64,000 nt of DNA from Ctena decussata (taxonomy: Eukaryota; Mollusca; Bivalvia; Lucinida; Lucinidae), in contig OZ022506.1 in assembly GCA_963989385.1 (NCBI GenBank), positions 4,319,415-4,383,414 on the forward strand, written 5' to 3'. Position numbers and translations under genes: made by a program. Shown here one piece after another: positions 10,222 to 20,210 of this stretch. The notes beneath the pieces were generated by a model. It saw nothing but the letters and a program-made list of their open reading frames with translations. It ran no database searches and had not been told where the DNA came from. Position 1 is the stretch's first letter, and each line of letters opens with the position of its first letter.

Positions 10222-11653
10222 GCACCACTCATCGGTCTGAGGGGTTATTACATGGAAATATATAGATACCATAATTATCACCTACAATACAGTAGTGACT
10301 GATGCAGTCACTGAGATACTTGGGGAGGAACGTCGCAGAAAAAAAGCCCTGGGTCACCAGAGATATTCTCGACCTCTGTAATGAGAGCAGAAATTTGAAG
10401 AAGAAGCAATATGAAGCAGGAGGAGCAAAAGAATACAGGGAAGCAAACAAGAGGATTCAGAAGGCAGTGAAGAAAGCTAAGGAGGACTGGAACAGTATTC
10501 AGTGTGAGGAGATCGAAACTTTCCTGAACAAAGAAAAAAAAAGAGCATACCAGCTGATGAAGGACCTAACTTCAGAGAAACAGGGTAGATCCACAACTAT
10601 CCAGGACAGGTCTGGGCAATGCCTTTCAGAGGAACAAGAGATTCTCAGCAAATGGACAGAATATTGCTCAGAACTTTACAACCATGTGACTCACGATGAC
10701 AATGCCGTTCTGGACTGCAATCAGTCCCCAGAAGAAGATCAACAACCGATCCTTCGTGAGGAAGTTGAGATTGCAGTAGCAGCACTAAAGAAGGGGAAGT
10801 CTGCAGGAGTTGATAATATACCAGCAGAACTTGTTCAAGCTAGCGGGGAGACTATGATTAATGTTTTTTCACATATATCTGTAACAGGATCTACCTCATG
10901 GACTCTGTCGCTGATTATTTCACTCCCTAAAAAGGGCAACCTACAGCTCGGCCAGAACTACAGAATCATCAGCCTTATCAGCCATTCAAGCAAAGTCATG
11001 CTGAAAGTCATCTTGAACAGGCTTAAACCACAAGCTGAAGAGAAAGTCGCTGAAGAACAGGCTGGGTTCCGAGCCGGAAGGAGCTACACAGAACAGATCT
11101 TCAACCTTAGAATCCTGTGTGAAAAGTATCTGCAACATCAGCAGAATCTGTACCATGTCTTCATTGATTTCAAAAAAGCCTTTGACAGGGTATGGCATGC
11201 AGCCTTATGGGCCACCATGCGGAAGTACAATATCAGTGCAAGTCTAGTTCGCACCATTGAGCAGCTATACGACAAGGCTACAAGTGCAGTCCTGGTGAAT
11301 GGCAGCACAGGAGAATGGTTCAGTTGGAGTAAGACAAGGATGTCTTTTGTTACTCACCTCTTCAACATTTTTCTCAAACGGATCATGTCTGATGCTCTGG
11401 AAGAACATGACGGAAAGGTAAGCATAGGCGGCAGAAACATTACCGATCTGCGGTTTGCCAATGGCATATATGCTCTATGTGTGGATGAGCATGAACTAAA
11501 AGCCCTAGATGAGAATCTCGACCAAACCTGCACAAGGTATAAGATGGAGATAGTGCTGAGAAGTACAAACCGATGAAAAATAGTGCAGATGGCATCCAGA
11601 GGGAGCTCAAGGTAAAAGGGCAGAAACTGGGTACTGTAACAAGCTTCAAATAA
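10222..11653 (+). pseudogene. LINE reverse transcriptase remnant (endonuclease-RT type), copy A
   Basis: The longest frame (10302-11576, 424 codons) covers the linker and reverse transcriptase: EVEIAVAALKKGKSAGVDNI, SLPKKGNLQLGQNYR, QAGFRAGRSYTEQI and motif A FIDFKKAFDRVW. It is dead. A segment around 10865-10895 is shortened compared with copy B. A frameshift turns the GVRQGC motif B into SKTRMS. The catalytic FADD is FANG near 11455. The element is cut at about 11653 and joined to a different LINE tail. The clade was not resolved. Confidence 0.88.
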
Positions 11654-12330
11654 ATTTACTGTTACAATGTCTGTGGGAAACTCTCGAACGTAGGCGTTAT
11701 AATCACAAAATAACCTTATTTTACAAAATGCTAAATAACATTACACCTCTATACTTCTCTTCTTTAGTACCGCAGTTTATGAGTAACATCATGATACAAC
11801 CTCCGAAATTCAAATGACTTACAAACTATTGATGCTGGAACTAACCAGTATTTTAATTCCTTTTTACCGTCGAGTGTCAGAGCATGGAATAATTAACCTG
11901 TTGACGCGAAGCAATGTGAATATCTAAACTTTTTCAAATGCTTTCTTCAATGAGATAAAAAAAAACAGTTCCCAAGCATTATTATGTAGGCTAGAGAAAA
12001 GGACAAATATTATTAACCTGTCTACGAACAAACTGTAGTTCGCTAAATTTTGATCTCTTTGTTAAAAATTTATCAGATTCTCCTGTTTGTCATTGTGGAA
12101 CTGTTGAGAATGCCCAACACTTTTTCTTTCATTGCACGTCTTATCAAATGCAGCGCGACGAATTAATAAACGCAGTGTCTCCATATCAGCATCATTTTCT
12201 TAACCTATTTTTTGTATGGCGACGTGTCCTTGTCTTATGAAACTAATAGTTTGATATTTGAAAACGTTTACAATTACATTATAGCAACAAAACGCTTCTA
12301 AACGCACAACACTCCTGTTATGCAGGCAGA
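11654..12330 (+). pseudogene. 3' end of a second, CR1/jockey-like LINE
   Basis: Broken frames give LWETLERRRYNHKITLFYKM near 11660 and, later, LSDSPVCHCGTVENAQHFFF near 12075-12125. This CxC...H...H/C pattern with a hydrophobic stretch is common at the C-terminus of CR1/jockey-type ORF2 proteins. A similar segment occurs in the LINE at 31561-33648. The junction with the preceding LINE is shared with copy B, so it predates the duplication. Confidence 0.7.
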
Positions 12331-12787
12331 CTAAAGCTAATAATGTTGAGCGTAAATGCTGCTGAGACCCGTTCCCGCTCTCTCAACCCTGTTTAGTATT
12401 TGCATATGTCAAGGATTATTTCTTATTGGCCTAGTTCCCTCTTCTCATGATACCACCGGTAGCTCGCTACCTTTCTCTGTCAAAATTTTCACTACAATCC
12501 CTTTTCTCCTATTGCTTTTTCTCTTTACTTTGTTATATGTTGTGGCAAAGAGCTTATTATACATATTATTTTTCTCAGCAAGTAGGCTTTGCTTGTTTAT
12601 TTCAAACACTGGCTGCTGCTTTGATTTTGGTTTAACATTGTGCCCTATATTCTATGATATTTAGAGATCCGCCATAATTTGTACAAATGTTTCATAATAG
12701 GGAGAAGAACTCTATAAGCTTTCAGCTTCCGTTCTAATCCCATAGCTTGTACTGATATGTTATTTGTACATGTATGATGCATTTCAA
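12331..12787. other. No gene seen
   Basis: Pyrimidine-rich AT-rich sequence. A 102-codon hydrophobic frame (12356-12664) comes from T/C-rich composition and has no supporting signal. Confidence 0.5.
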
Positions 12788-12801
12788 TGGAAAAGCGAAA
12801 T

Positions 12802-13023
12802 TTCTATTCTATTCTGTCCCATAACCTTACCAGGTCGTTGGGGCACCACAGATGACTTCGAAACAATCCCTTTCAACCTTATCCTGTCTTCAGCTGCCCT
12901 AGTTGAGCTGGCAAAATCCATTTCTGTCCACTCCTTGATATTGTCTTCCCACCTCTTCTTCTGTCTACCTCTTCTTCTTTTTCCTTTCACTGTAAATTTA
13001 ATTAATTATTTTTCCTTTCACTG
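12802..13023 (-). mobile_element. 5'-truncated LINE 3' end with target duplication
   Basis: The minus strand encodes KGKRRRGRQKKRWEDNIKEW and KSSVVPQRP, the C-terminus of the endonuclease-RT LINE. Its 3' end is a short repeated GAATA tail. TGGAAAAGCGAAAT flanks it at 12788-12801 and 13024-13037 as a 14-bp target duplication, showing a genuine retrotransposition of only about 220 bp. Confidence 0.8.
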
Positions 13024-13056
13024 TGGAAAAGCGAAATAAATATGTTTAAACCATAT

Positions 13057-13290
13057 GAGCCGCGACACGACAAAACCAACAATGTGGTTGTGCGCCCAGC
13101 GCAGACTCAGATCAGCCTGGGCTTCCGCCCAGTCTGATCAGTCTTCGCTGTCCGCATGATAGTAGCTTAGACCCTTAGCTACCGTTTAAGTGTTTAGCGA
13201 AGACTCTGATCAGACAAGGCGGCTGCCCAGGCTAATTTGAGTTTTTAGTGGGAGCACAACCACTTTGTTGGTTTTCTCGTGTCGCGGCTC
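13057..13290. mobile_element. GAGCCGCGA palindromic MITE, copy 1
   Basis: Almost the whole 234 bp is one imperfect palindrome. The ends are GAGCCGCGACACGACAAAAC and its complement; the arms contain GCGCAGACTCAGATCAGCCT and CCGCCCAGTCTGATCAG. It is AT-flanked and has no coding capacity. Confidence 0.9.
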
Positions 13291-13498
13291 AATATAATGC
13301 TAATAACGGTAAATAGGTTGTGTTCCAAAATACATGTAATAATAATAATCTTAGACCAGTTAAGAAAATATTTTATATCACAGGTTTTATCAGGCCGATT
13401 TCAAAGCCGTAAAAAAGTAATCCCTAATTATGTCAGTTGTCCGAAGCAGCTGCCATTGGTTTATGAGATGAAGCCATTTTCGTGAAACGATAGCATTT

Positions 13499-13734
13499 GA
13501 GCCGCGAGGTGACAAAACCAACAATGTGGTCGTGCGTCCAGCGCAGACTCAGATCAGCCTGGGCATCCGCCCAGTCTGATCAGAGTCTTCGCTTTCCGCA
13601 TGAAGGTAGCTTATTCCCTTAGCTTCCCTTTAAGCGCCTAGGGAAGACTCTGGTCAGACTGGGTGGATGCCCAGGCTGATCTGAGTCTGCGCTGGTCGCA
13701 CAACCACATTGTTGGTTTTGTCGTGTCGCGGCTC
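13499..13734. mobile_element. GAGCCGCGA palindromic MITE, copy 2
   Basis: The structure matches copy 1. It is flanked by a perfect 4-bp ATTT duplication (13495-13498 and 13735-13738), which indicates a DNA transposon with a 4-bp AT-rich target. Confidence 0.9.
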
Positions 13735-13963
13735 ATTTGATAAAGACAAAGATCGTTACTGCGGGGTAACTACCCTTTTCGACATGAAAAGTGAACTTTA
13801 AAGACCTGAGATATAGCTCATTTTCTTATTTGGTTTCAGATTTAATATTTTCCTTTGAAACAAGGCTATTTTACCATTATAATCATGTGACCATGACCTA
13901 GGTTGTCCAACCTGTTTGTGGGGAATAAACACGATATGTGAGAAAATCAAATTAAGGTTATGG

Positions 13964-14510
13964 CAGCCCCGGATCCAGGGAGTGGGCTTTTGGGGCTTCA
14001 GTCCTGCAATCTAGGCCTTTTTCTGTTATGTATACTTTGTAAGCCTCCAGATAATAATGAGTATCTGATGACAGTTTGAGATCATTTATCCATGGGGTTA
14101 AATTAAATAAAATTGACACACCGGTCGCTAACAACCACTTCCCACAACATATGAAATTTCAGATTATTGAAATTTTAGCATCAGACCTTGACGGTGAAAA
14201 AAGCACTGCCGCGCGTCGGACAAAGGAGCCACCACTGGGTCAATCAGATCCACACACTATGTCCGATCAGGATCAACGTTCAAGGGTAAAGCCGGAGTTT
14301 TCCAGTCACTCTGAATTTTTCTAAATTAAAATATATGTTGTGACATCTCATTAGAATCGCCTCCGCGTATATGTCAAGGAAAAACGCTAAATATGTCATG
14401 TACCCCCCCCCCCCCCCACACACACACACACAAACACACAACTCGGCACCTACTAGCCCCACCATGTATCCAGAGCCCTTACAGCATATGGTAGTCTGGA
14501 TCCGGGCCTG
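13964..14510. mobile_element. 547-bp nonautonomous DNA element with CAG ends
   Basis: The ends CAGCCCCGGATCCAG and CTGGATCCGGGCCTG are inverted repeats, and TTATGG is duplicated at both sides (13958-13963 and 14511-14516). The interior has a C run, a CA run and one arm of the GAATCGCCTC palindrome family. CAG ends recall hAT elements, but a 6-bp duplication is short for hAT, so the superfamily is open. Confidence 0.75.
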
Positions 14511-14691
14511 TTATGGCATGAGGTAACCATACGCTCTGCTTTGCTGCTGCGAGAACAATCTTGCGAATAATACTAAAACTGAAAAATGGCGAGGGCAACA
14601 TCTTTTCTCTGCAAAGCGGCATTCGGATAAAACAAATATGAACAACGAAAAGATATCTATTCTGTGATGAGGGCTAGCAACTAAACATAAG

Positions 14692-14728
14692 GGTTTCTTT
14701 CTGGATTATTTGGTGGCCCCACAGGGCC
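14692..14728 (-). promoter_or_regulatory. Histone-type 3' end signal of the 213-codon gene
   Basis: On the minus strand GGCCCTGTGGGGCC (14728-14715) forms a five-pair stem with a four-base loop, followed by ACCAAATAATCC and CCAGAAAGAAACC. It matches the signal after the 121-codon genes. The stem-loop is two bases shorter than the canonical histone form, so its activity is less certain. It lies about 120 nt past the stop codon. Confidence 0.65.
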
Positions 14729-14850
14729 TTTTGTTGACTGAATGTCAACTTTTTTCCAGTTTTATATTTTTTTTAACAATTTATTAATTTTATGATTTTT
14801 TTTGTTGATTTTTTTTTTTATTTCCATTTCACAACGTTTAAAGTTCTACT

Positions 14851-15492
14851 CTAACATGGCCTGACCATGAAATAGAGGCTGACACCATCGTCGTCATCAT
14901 CTTCGGGGTAAGACGGCAAAGTTTTCTCGTCACTTTGTGAATTCTGCTGCTGCAGTTTGGCGTACAGCCTTGCCTGGAGCCGTTTTCGTCTAAGTCTTCT
15001 TTTCTGGGACTGTGACAACTTTTTCGCAGGTTCTTCACCGGTCGATACTTCTTGGACGTTCTCTTCATCTATCTCTTTTCTCATGGTCTCTTCCTTTTTT
15101 CTAATGGTCTCTTCCTCTTTTTTCAAGTTCTCTTCCTCTTTTCTATAAGTCTCTTCCTTTTTTCTCAAAATATCTTCTTCTTTTCTCCCAGCTTCTATCT
15201 GTTTTCGACCACCACGAGAAATGTTGATCAATATGTACGTTAGTTCATCACTCATCTCTCCTTCTTTTTGCTTGCCATCACCACCTCCTACAGCCTTGTT
15301 TTCTTCTGCGGGTGTCAAAGGCTGTAACGAGACAAAACTGCCGCCATAGTTTTCCCGACCAGAGAACCGTCTCCCGTTGCTGCCTCTAGACTTCTTTTGC
15401 TTAGTCTCGGTCATGGCTGAGAGCAATATATAGCTCCCTCCATAACCCTCCCTCCCAGATGCTCTGAATTTTCTTAAATTAGCTCTAGACAT
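14851..15492 (-). CDS. Charged coiled-coil protein with shared C-terminal tail (213 aa)
   Basis: I do not recognise this protein. Two N-terminal repeats (GREGYGGSYILLSAMT near 14-29, GRENYGGSFVSLQPLT near 45-60) are followed by a highly charged RKKEE/RKEEE repeat region likely to form a coiled coil (about 105-145). A basic cluster QKRRLRRKRLQARL (about 163-176) resembles a nuclear localisation signal. The acidic tail ends DDDDDGVSLYFMVRPC. The start is chosen because the ATG lies 54 nt after a TATA box with the same layout as the 121-codon genes. The frame needs no intron and ends before a histone-type stem-loop. Decayed relatives of its coiled-coil, basic and tail regions lie at 56702-57320. 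The basic and acidic parts would fit a chromatin or RNA contact, but that is only a guess. Confidence 0.72.
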   Translation of the reverse strand: MSRANLRKFRASGREGYGGSYILLSAMTETKQKKSRGSNGRRFSGRENYGGSFVSLQPLTPAEENKAVGGGDGKQKEGEMSDELTYILINISRGGRKQIEAGRKEEDILRKKEETYRKEEENLKKEEETIRKKEETMRKEIDEENVQEVSTGEEPAKKLSQSQKRRLRRKRLQARLYAKLQQQNSQSDEKTLPSYPEDDDDDGVSLYFMVRPC

Positions 15493-15545
15493 GTTGTCAC
15501 TTTGACTGCTAGGTCAAGTTATGATATGGCAGCACGGTTGCTACG

Positions 15546-15690
15546 TATTTATTGAACAATTGACCAATCGTTGTTGACGTTGCTTAGCGGCCAATCAGCG
15601 TCGTTCTATGACGCCGCCATAAAATTAACAACCGATCGCTAATGGCGCCAGTTTGTGCTTTTGGTTCAAGAAACTTTTCACGATTACGGT
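15546..15690 (-). promoter_or_regulatory. Promoter region of the 213-codon gene
   Basis: On the minus strand AATAAATA occupies 15553-15546, followed by CGTAGCAACCG. GATTGGCC and GATTGG CCAAT boxes lie at about 15599-15590 and 15569-15563, with ACGTCAACAACG between them. Further upstream (15620-15690) about 70 bp match 58745-58835 and, less well, 6900-6990, so pieces of this promoter exist elsewhere without the gene. Confidence 0.65.
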
Positions 15691-15959
15691 CCCGTCAACC
15701 GAGTTTCTACACGAATATTTTTGTAACTGTATCGAGACAGGCCACACCTATCTTAAGAAACAACTTCAGAGAACGTTTCATCCTTTTGTGTTAAGTAATT
15801 TACTAGTTTTGTACAGCAAGTAGGGCAAAGCAACATGCAGGCATTAGTTTAAAGCCATTTAAACAGAATTCACATTGGAATTGCTAACATCATAACGTGT
15901 TGATTGACAGATTGATTTATATGAAGCATTTAAACAAAGTATTAAAAGCGTTATATGAT

Positions 15960-16195
15960 GAGCCGCGACACGACAAAACCAAAAATGTGGTTGTGCACCC
16001 AACGCAGACTCAGTGCAGCCTGGGCATCCGCCCAGATTGATCAGAGTCTTCGCTGTTCGCATGGAGGTAGCCTAGATCCTTAGCTACCCTTTAAGCACTT
16101 AACGAAGGGTCTGATCAAACTGGGCGGATGCCCAGGCTGATCCGAGTCTGCGCTGGGCGCATAACCACATTGTTGGTTTTGTCGTGTCGCGGCTC
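15960..16195. mobile_element. GAGCCGCGA palindromic MITE, copy 3
   Basis: It has the same ends and interior as copies 1 and 2, 236 bp. The flanks are AT-rich (ATGAT and AATTAT) without a clean 4-bp duplication. Confidence 0.9.
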
Positions 16196-16239
16196 AATTA
16201 TCATCAATATTTCCTGACGGCATTTCCAGAAGAAGGACA

Positions 16240-16345
16240 TGGTGAATAAGAAGCAATTTCATTTTCAGTTTTGCCTCTCATTGAAAGGAATCAACTCTTT
16301 AAGGAAAGAATTTGCTCCTCTTATTCTTGGACACATTTCTGGAAG
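16240..16345. repeat. GAGCAAATTC-type module, partial
   Basis: GAAGCAATTTC, TTTTGCCTCTCATTG and TCTTTAAGGAAAGAATTTGC align with the module at 47120-47345; the palindromic partner arm is missing. Confidence 0.5.
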
Positions 16346-16681
16346 AGTTTCAGTGTGTACAGAGAAGCAGAAAAGAAGTAACTAAAGTTGTTTCTCTTTA
16401 TAAACTGATGAAAAAAAATGGACACACAGATACAAGTCACCGTTGGAGTACACGGAAATACTGTAGGATAAAACCTATATCGAGATGTTCTGATAAATAG
16501 ATGATTTGAGATTAGGCACTGGAGTCTTCAGACTTGCCTATTACGTATTCAGTGCTAAATCATAATTATCCTTATCATCAGGCATGCTGACTCTACAAAC
16601 ATAGAGTTTGGCGCTGTTTGAAAAAAATGCAATTTTTGGTCTGAATTGCAAGTTAACTTCTTGACATTGGAGCTCCGAGCA

Positions 16682-16796
16682 TTCCCAGCAAGGCACACAA
16701 TGTTAAATCAACATTTAATCAACGTTGATTCAACGCTTAACGTTGAATCAACGCTGGATCAATGTTAGTTCAGCGTAATGTGCTCAATGGGACAGT
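16682..16796. mobile_element. Diverged copy of the TTGAATCAA palindromic repeat
   Basis: CCCAGCAAGGCACACAATG at the left, AATGTGCTCAATGGG at the right, and an interior of AATCAACGTTGATTCAACG words. Confidence 0.6.
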
Positions 16797-16928
16797 GCAA
16801 TAGTCGGACATGGTCAGATCTTCAGAACTTTACTTTGTAAGCGGATATGAAGCTTTTTAGATCTACGATTTTTGGTAATGTTTTTTCCGTTATTAAGATC
16901 CCTGTGCTTGCTCGTTATCTAACCAGGA

Positions 16929-17050
16929 GCCCCGGTAGCTTAGTAGGTTAAGCGCTGGCTTACTGATCTAGCGACCCGGGTTCGAGATCCGCTGAAGGCG
17001 GGTATCTTTTCAATCGTAAACGGAGTTCTATTGCACGTATTCCTTCTCCA
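16929..17050 (+). mobile_element. tRNA-derived SINE, family 3
   Basis: Box A TAGCTTAGTAGG (16936-16947) and a box B with one extra base (GGTTCGAGATCC, 16979-16990) lie at tRNA spacing. They are followed by CAATCGTAAACGG, which also follows the tRNA-like head at 30264-30360, so both are SINEs rather than tRNA genes. Confidence 0.6.
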
Positions 17051-17082
17051 TCTCTTTGTGGAAAGAATGGCTTCTTTAGGAG

Positions 17083-17314
17083 CAGGGACCGTATTTATAA
17101 AACGACTTATTTAAGTCGTTGCTATGCTGTTGCTAAGGCTAAATTCTTTGAAGGAGATTCCCTACAACCATGAAAAGTGCTCTGGAGGAACAGTCTGAAA
17201 AAAACCCTGATCGTCCAGAGCAAATTTCATGGTTGTAGGGAATCTCCTTCATAGAAATTTAGCCTTAGCAACAGTATAGCAACCACTTAAGTCGTTTTAT
17301 AAACACGGCCCCTG
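17083..17314. mobile_element. 232-bp palindromic MITE with CAGGG ends
   Basis: The arms start CAGGGACCGTATTTATAAA and CAGGGGCCGTGTTTATAAA (the latter read from the right). They continue through TAGCAAC, TTAGCC and GGAGATTCCCTACAACCATG words to a centre near 17200. No clear target duplication is visible. CAGGG ends are typical of hAT-derived MITEs. Confidence 0.8.
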
Positions 17315-17414
17315 ATTCCTTCCTTTTGGAAAAAATCTTTCGAAAGGGTTTCGTTGTCCAGGGAACTTGAGCAAACAGGAAATCAAAAAAAAAGGTTGTT
17401 CTATCTATTCTATT

Positions 17415-17870
17415 CTATGCCATGATCTTACTAGGTCGTTGGGGCACCACAGATGACTTCAAAACAATCCCTTTCCATTTTGTCCTGTTTTCAGCTGCCC
17501 TAGTTGAGCTGGCAAAATCCACCCCTGTCCACTCTTTACTGTTATCTTCCCACCTCTTCTCCTGTCTACCTCTGCTTCTTTTTCCTTTCACTGTGCCCTG
17601 TAGAATCGTCTTTCCTAAACCAGAAGACCTTGAGACGTTGCCAAACCACCTTAGTTTCCGTTTCTTGACCAGCATCCGGAGTTCATCATAGTTTTCAATG
17701 GCTGCTTGGATCTTCCTGCGAACCTCCTCATTGGTTATATGGTCCTTGTACGAAATGTTCAGTAACCTTCGGTAGCATATCATCTCAAAGGCCTGCGTTC
17801 TTTTCTCTAACTCTGCTGTCAAGGTCCACGATTCACAGGCATACATAATTATGGAAATGACTATTTCTAT
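17415..17870 (-). pseudogene. LINE C-terminal fragment
   Basis: The minus strand reads SIIMYACESWTLTAELEKRT, CYRRLLNISYKDHITNEEVR and KSSVVPQRPSKIM, the C-terminal region of the endonuclease-RT LINE. The 3' tail consists of GAATA/GATAGA words. A second copy of the same region lies immediately upstream on this strand. Confidence 0.85.
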
Positions 17871-19100
17871 TCTATCCCATAACCTTACTAGGTCCTTGGC
17901 GGCACCACAGATGACTTCCAAACAATCCCTTTCCACCTTGTCATGTCTTCAGCTGCCCTAGTTGGGCTGGCAAAATCCATTCCTGTCCACTCCTTGATAT
18001 TGTCTTCCCACCTCTTCTTCTGTCTACCTCTTCTTTTTCCTTTCACTGTGCCCTGTAGAATCGTCTTTCCTAAACCAGAAGACCTTGAGACGTGGCCATA
18101 CCACCTTAGTTTCCGTCTCTTGACCAGGGTCAGGAGTTCATCACATTCTCCAATGGCTGCTTGGATCTTTCTGCGAACCTCCTCATTGGTTAAATGGTCC
18201 TCGTACAAAATGTTCAGTAACCTTCGGTAGCATCTCACCTCAAAGGCCTATGTTCATTTCTCTAACTCTGCTGTCGAGGTCCAGGATCCACTGGCATACA
18301 GAAATGACAAAGGGGGCGAACGAGTCTCACCTTTGAGCCAAGACATATGTCGTTATCTCTCCAAATTGGTTTCAGCTTTGTAAGAGCTGAAGTGGCTTGT
18401 GCAGTCCTTGAGAGAACCTCCTGTGTTCAGCTTCTGCCCTTTTACCTTGATCTCTCTCTCTCCCTCTGAATGCCATTTGCGCTGTTTGTTATCAGTTTGG
18501 TCTTCTCAGCACTGATCATCATCTTATACCTTGTGTAGGTTTTGTAGAGACTTTCAACTAGAGCTTCTAGTTCCTGCTCTTCCTCAGCTAGAGCATCTGT
18601 ATCATATGCAATCCGCAGATTGGTAATATTTCTACCACCTATGCTAACCTTTCCATCATGTTCTTCCAGAGCATCTGACATGATCCGTTCGACAAAAATT
18701 CTTGAAGAGGGTGGGTGGCAGAAGACATCCTTTCTTTACCCCAAATCTTGTTCTGAACCATTCTCCTGTGCTGCCATTCATCAGGACTGCACTTGTATAG
18801 CCTTGTCGTATAGCTGCTCAATAGTGCGAACTAGATTTGCACTGACATTATACTTCCGCATGGTAGCTCATAAGGCTGCATGCTAAACACTGTCAGAGGC
18901 TTTTTTTAAATCAGTGGAGACATGGTACAGATTCTGGTGATGTTGGAGCTGCTTTTCACACAGGATTCTGAGGCTGAAGATCTGTTCCATGGTGCTCGTT
19001 CCGGCTCTGAACCCAGCCTATTCTTCAGCGATTATCTCTTCGGCTTGGGGTATAAGCCTGTTCAAAATGACATTTAGCATGACTTTGCATTCTTAGATTT
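17871..19100 (-). pseudogene. 5'-truncated LINE, reverse transcriptase to C-terminus
   Basis: Read on the minus strand from about 19100, broken frames give QAEEIIAEE, then a stop, then AGFRAGTS and EQIFSLRILCEK. Next come MSDALEEHDGKVSIGGRNIT and, at 18238-17888, CYRRLLNILYEDHLTNEEVR. Motif C is altered to AYDTDA. Several frameshifts and stops make it inactive. Confidence 0.82.
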
Positions 19101-19183
19101 TATAAACTAGGCAAGATTTCAATACCACCTGCTAGAAGACGTAACAGTGACAGACCTGTATTTTGTACTCCCAGTATGAAAAT

Positions 19184-19419
19184 GAGCCGCGATATGAGAA
19201 AACCAACAAAGTGGCTGTGCGCCCACCGCAGACTCAGATCACCCTGGGCATCCACCCAGTCTGATCAGAGTCTTCGATTTGTGCTTAAAGGATAGATAAG
19301 GGTCTCAGCTACCTTCATGCGGACAGCGAAGACTCTAATCAGACTGGGCGGATGCCCAGGCTGATCTGATTCTGTGCGGGCCACACAACCACTTTGTTGG
19401 TTTTCTCGTGTCGCGGCTC
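19184..19419. mobile_element. GAGCCGCGA palindromic MITE, copy 4
   Basis: The ends are slightly diverged (GAGCCGCGATATGAGAAAAC). A perfect AAAT 4-bp duplication flanks it (19180-19183, 19420-19423). Its inner arms are inverted relative to copy 1, as a palindrome allows. Confidence 0.88.
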
Positions 19420-19489
19420 AAATGTTGGTTGTCTGTTACAATAAGGTGCATGGGAACACATCCATGTTTATTTCTAGCTATTTTACGAA

Positions 19490-19620
19490 GGGAGGCAACT
19501 TTTTTGACTCCCAATATTCTTCCCTGAGCAATGAAAGCCTTCATGAATGAGTTCTACTCTTAAGGGAAATATTTTACTCCTAGGTGAGCAGATTCTTTCC
19601 TTTTGGAGTTGTCACGCTAT
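19490..19620. repeat. GAGCAAATTC-type module, diverged
   Basis: GGGAGGCAACTTTTTTGACTC is followed by CTCTTAAGGGAAATATTTTA and GAGCAGATTCTTTCC, aligning loosely with the module at 47120-47345. Confidence 0.4.
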
Positions 19621-19869
19621 AAATTGACATAAGTCGGATTTTGTGGTAACATTTCAGAGTTGCTCAACGCATATAGAAAATGAATTTTTTCTAGCCAGGG
19701 AAACGTCAGGGAATTTTATGGCTAGTCAGGTAAACTTGGAAAGGGCTGGAAAACTAAAGCAAATAGTCAAGGAATTCGAAATCCAGTGACTATGGCATAC
19801 TAATAATATAATATTGTGCTCATGAAAAAATTATTTACTGTCAGGAAAGAGTATAAATGCACAAAAGTG

Positions 19870-19872
<3 letters not shown>

Positions 19873-19932
<60 letters not shown>

Positions 19933-20010
19933 AAGTGTTTGGGGGGGGGGGGGGGGGGGGAGGCTCTGTGCCAATGTGTGTGTGCCAGTGTGTGTGCGTG
20001 TGTGTGTGAA
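19873..20010. repeat. Microsatellite cluster: (CT)n, G run, (GT)n
   Basis: A CT run of about 55 bp, a G run of about 18 bp, then GT-rich sequence. The frame through it is low-complexity only. Confidence 0.95.
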
Positions 20011-20082
20011 GGGCTATTCTTAAAACAAAGAATATGCTAACGGGAACAAATTCTTTCATTTAAGGAATGAATTTCATTTTTC

Positions 20083-20210
20083 TGAGGTTTATCGAAGTGT
20101 AAACTACATTGGGTCACGTGCAAAGTGAATGAACCCCGGAGGGGTTCATGTAAACTTTGCTAGTGACCCAATGTAGTTTACATTTCGATAAACATCAGAA
20201 AAATTAAGTT
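20083..20210. repeat. Long hairpin (GTAAACTACATTGGGTCAC)
   Basis: GGTTTATCGAAGTGTAAACT, ATTGGGTCAC and TGAACCCCGGAGGGGTTCA form a near-perfect inverted repeat with the stem centred near 20140. A third piece, TGTAAACTACATTACGTTCC, recurs at 20428-20450. Probably a MITE. The rest of 20210-20900 shows no gene. Confidence 0.65.

Larger units (their letters stand above)
1..12118 (+). repeat. Segmental duplication, copy A
   Basis: This block is repeated in the same orientation at 47512-64000. Anchor pairs read by eye are 1/47513, 195/49537, 1373/50749, 1946/53784, 5152/57270, 7776/59630, 10230/61424 and 12118/64000. The sequence is colinear apart from insertions and deletions, so I infer one duplication followed by independent transposon insertions. 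Copy A has lost about 590 bp near 5152 that survives in copy B, and it keeps about 175 bp near 4112-4287 that copy B lacks. The left edge lies at or before the window start. Identity is high, perhaps around 90 percent, but was not computed. Confidence 0.93.

Noticed and set aside
12356..12664. Hydrophobic 102-codon frame, possible membrane protein
   Set aside because: Composition is simply T/C-rich; no promoter, no conservation evidence, and it lies between transposon remnants.
19816..20040. Reading frame through Ser-Leu repeats
   Set aside because: Pure CT and G microsatellite translation.
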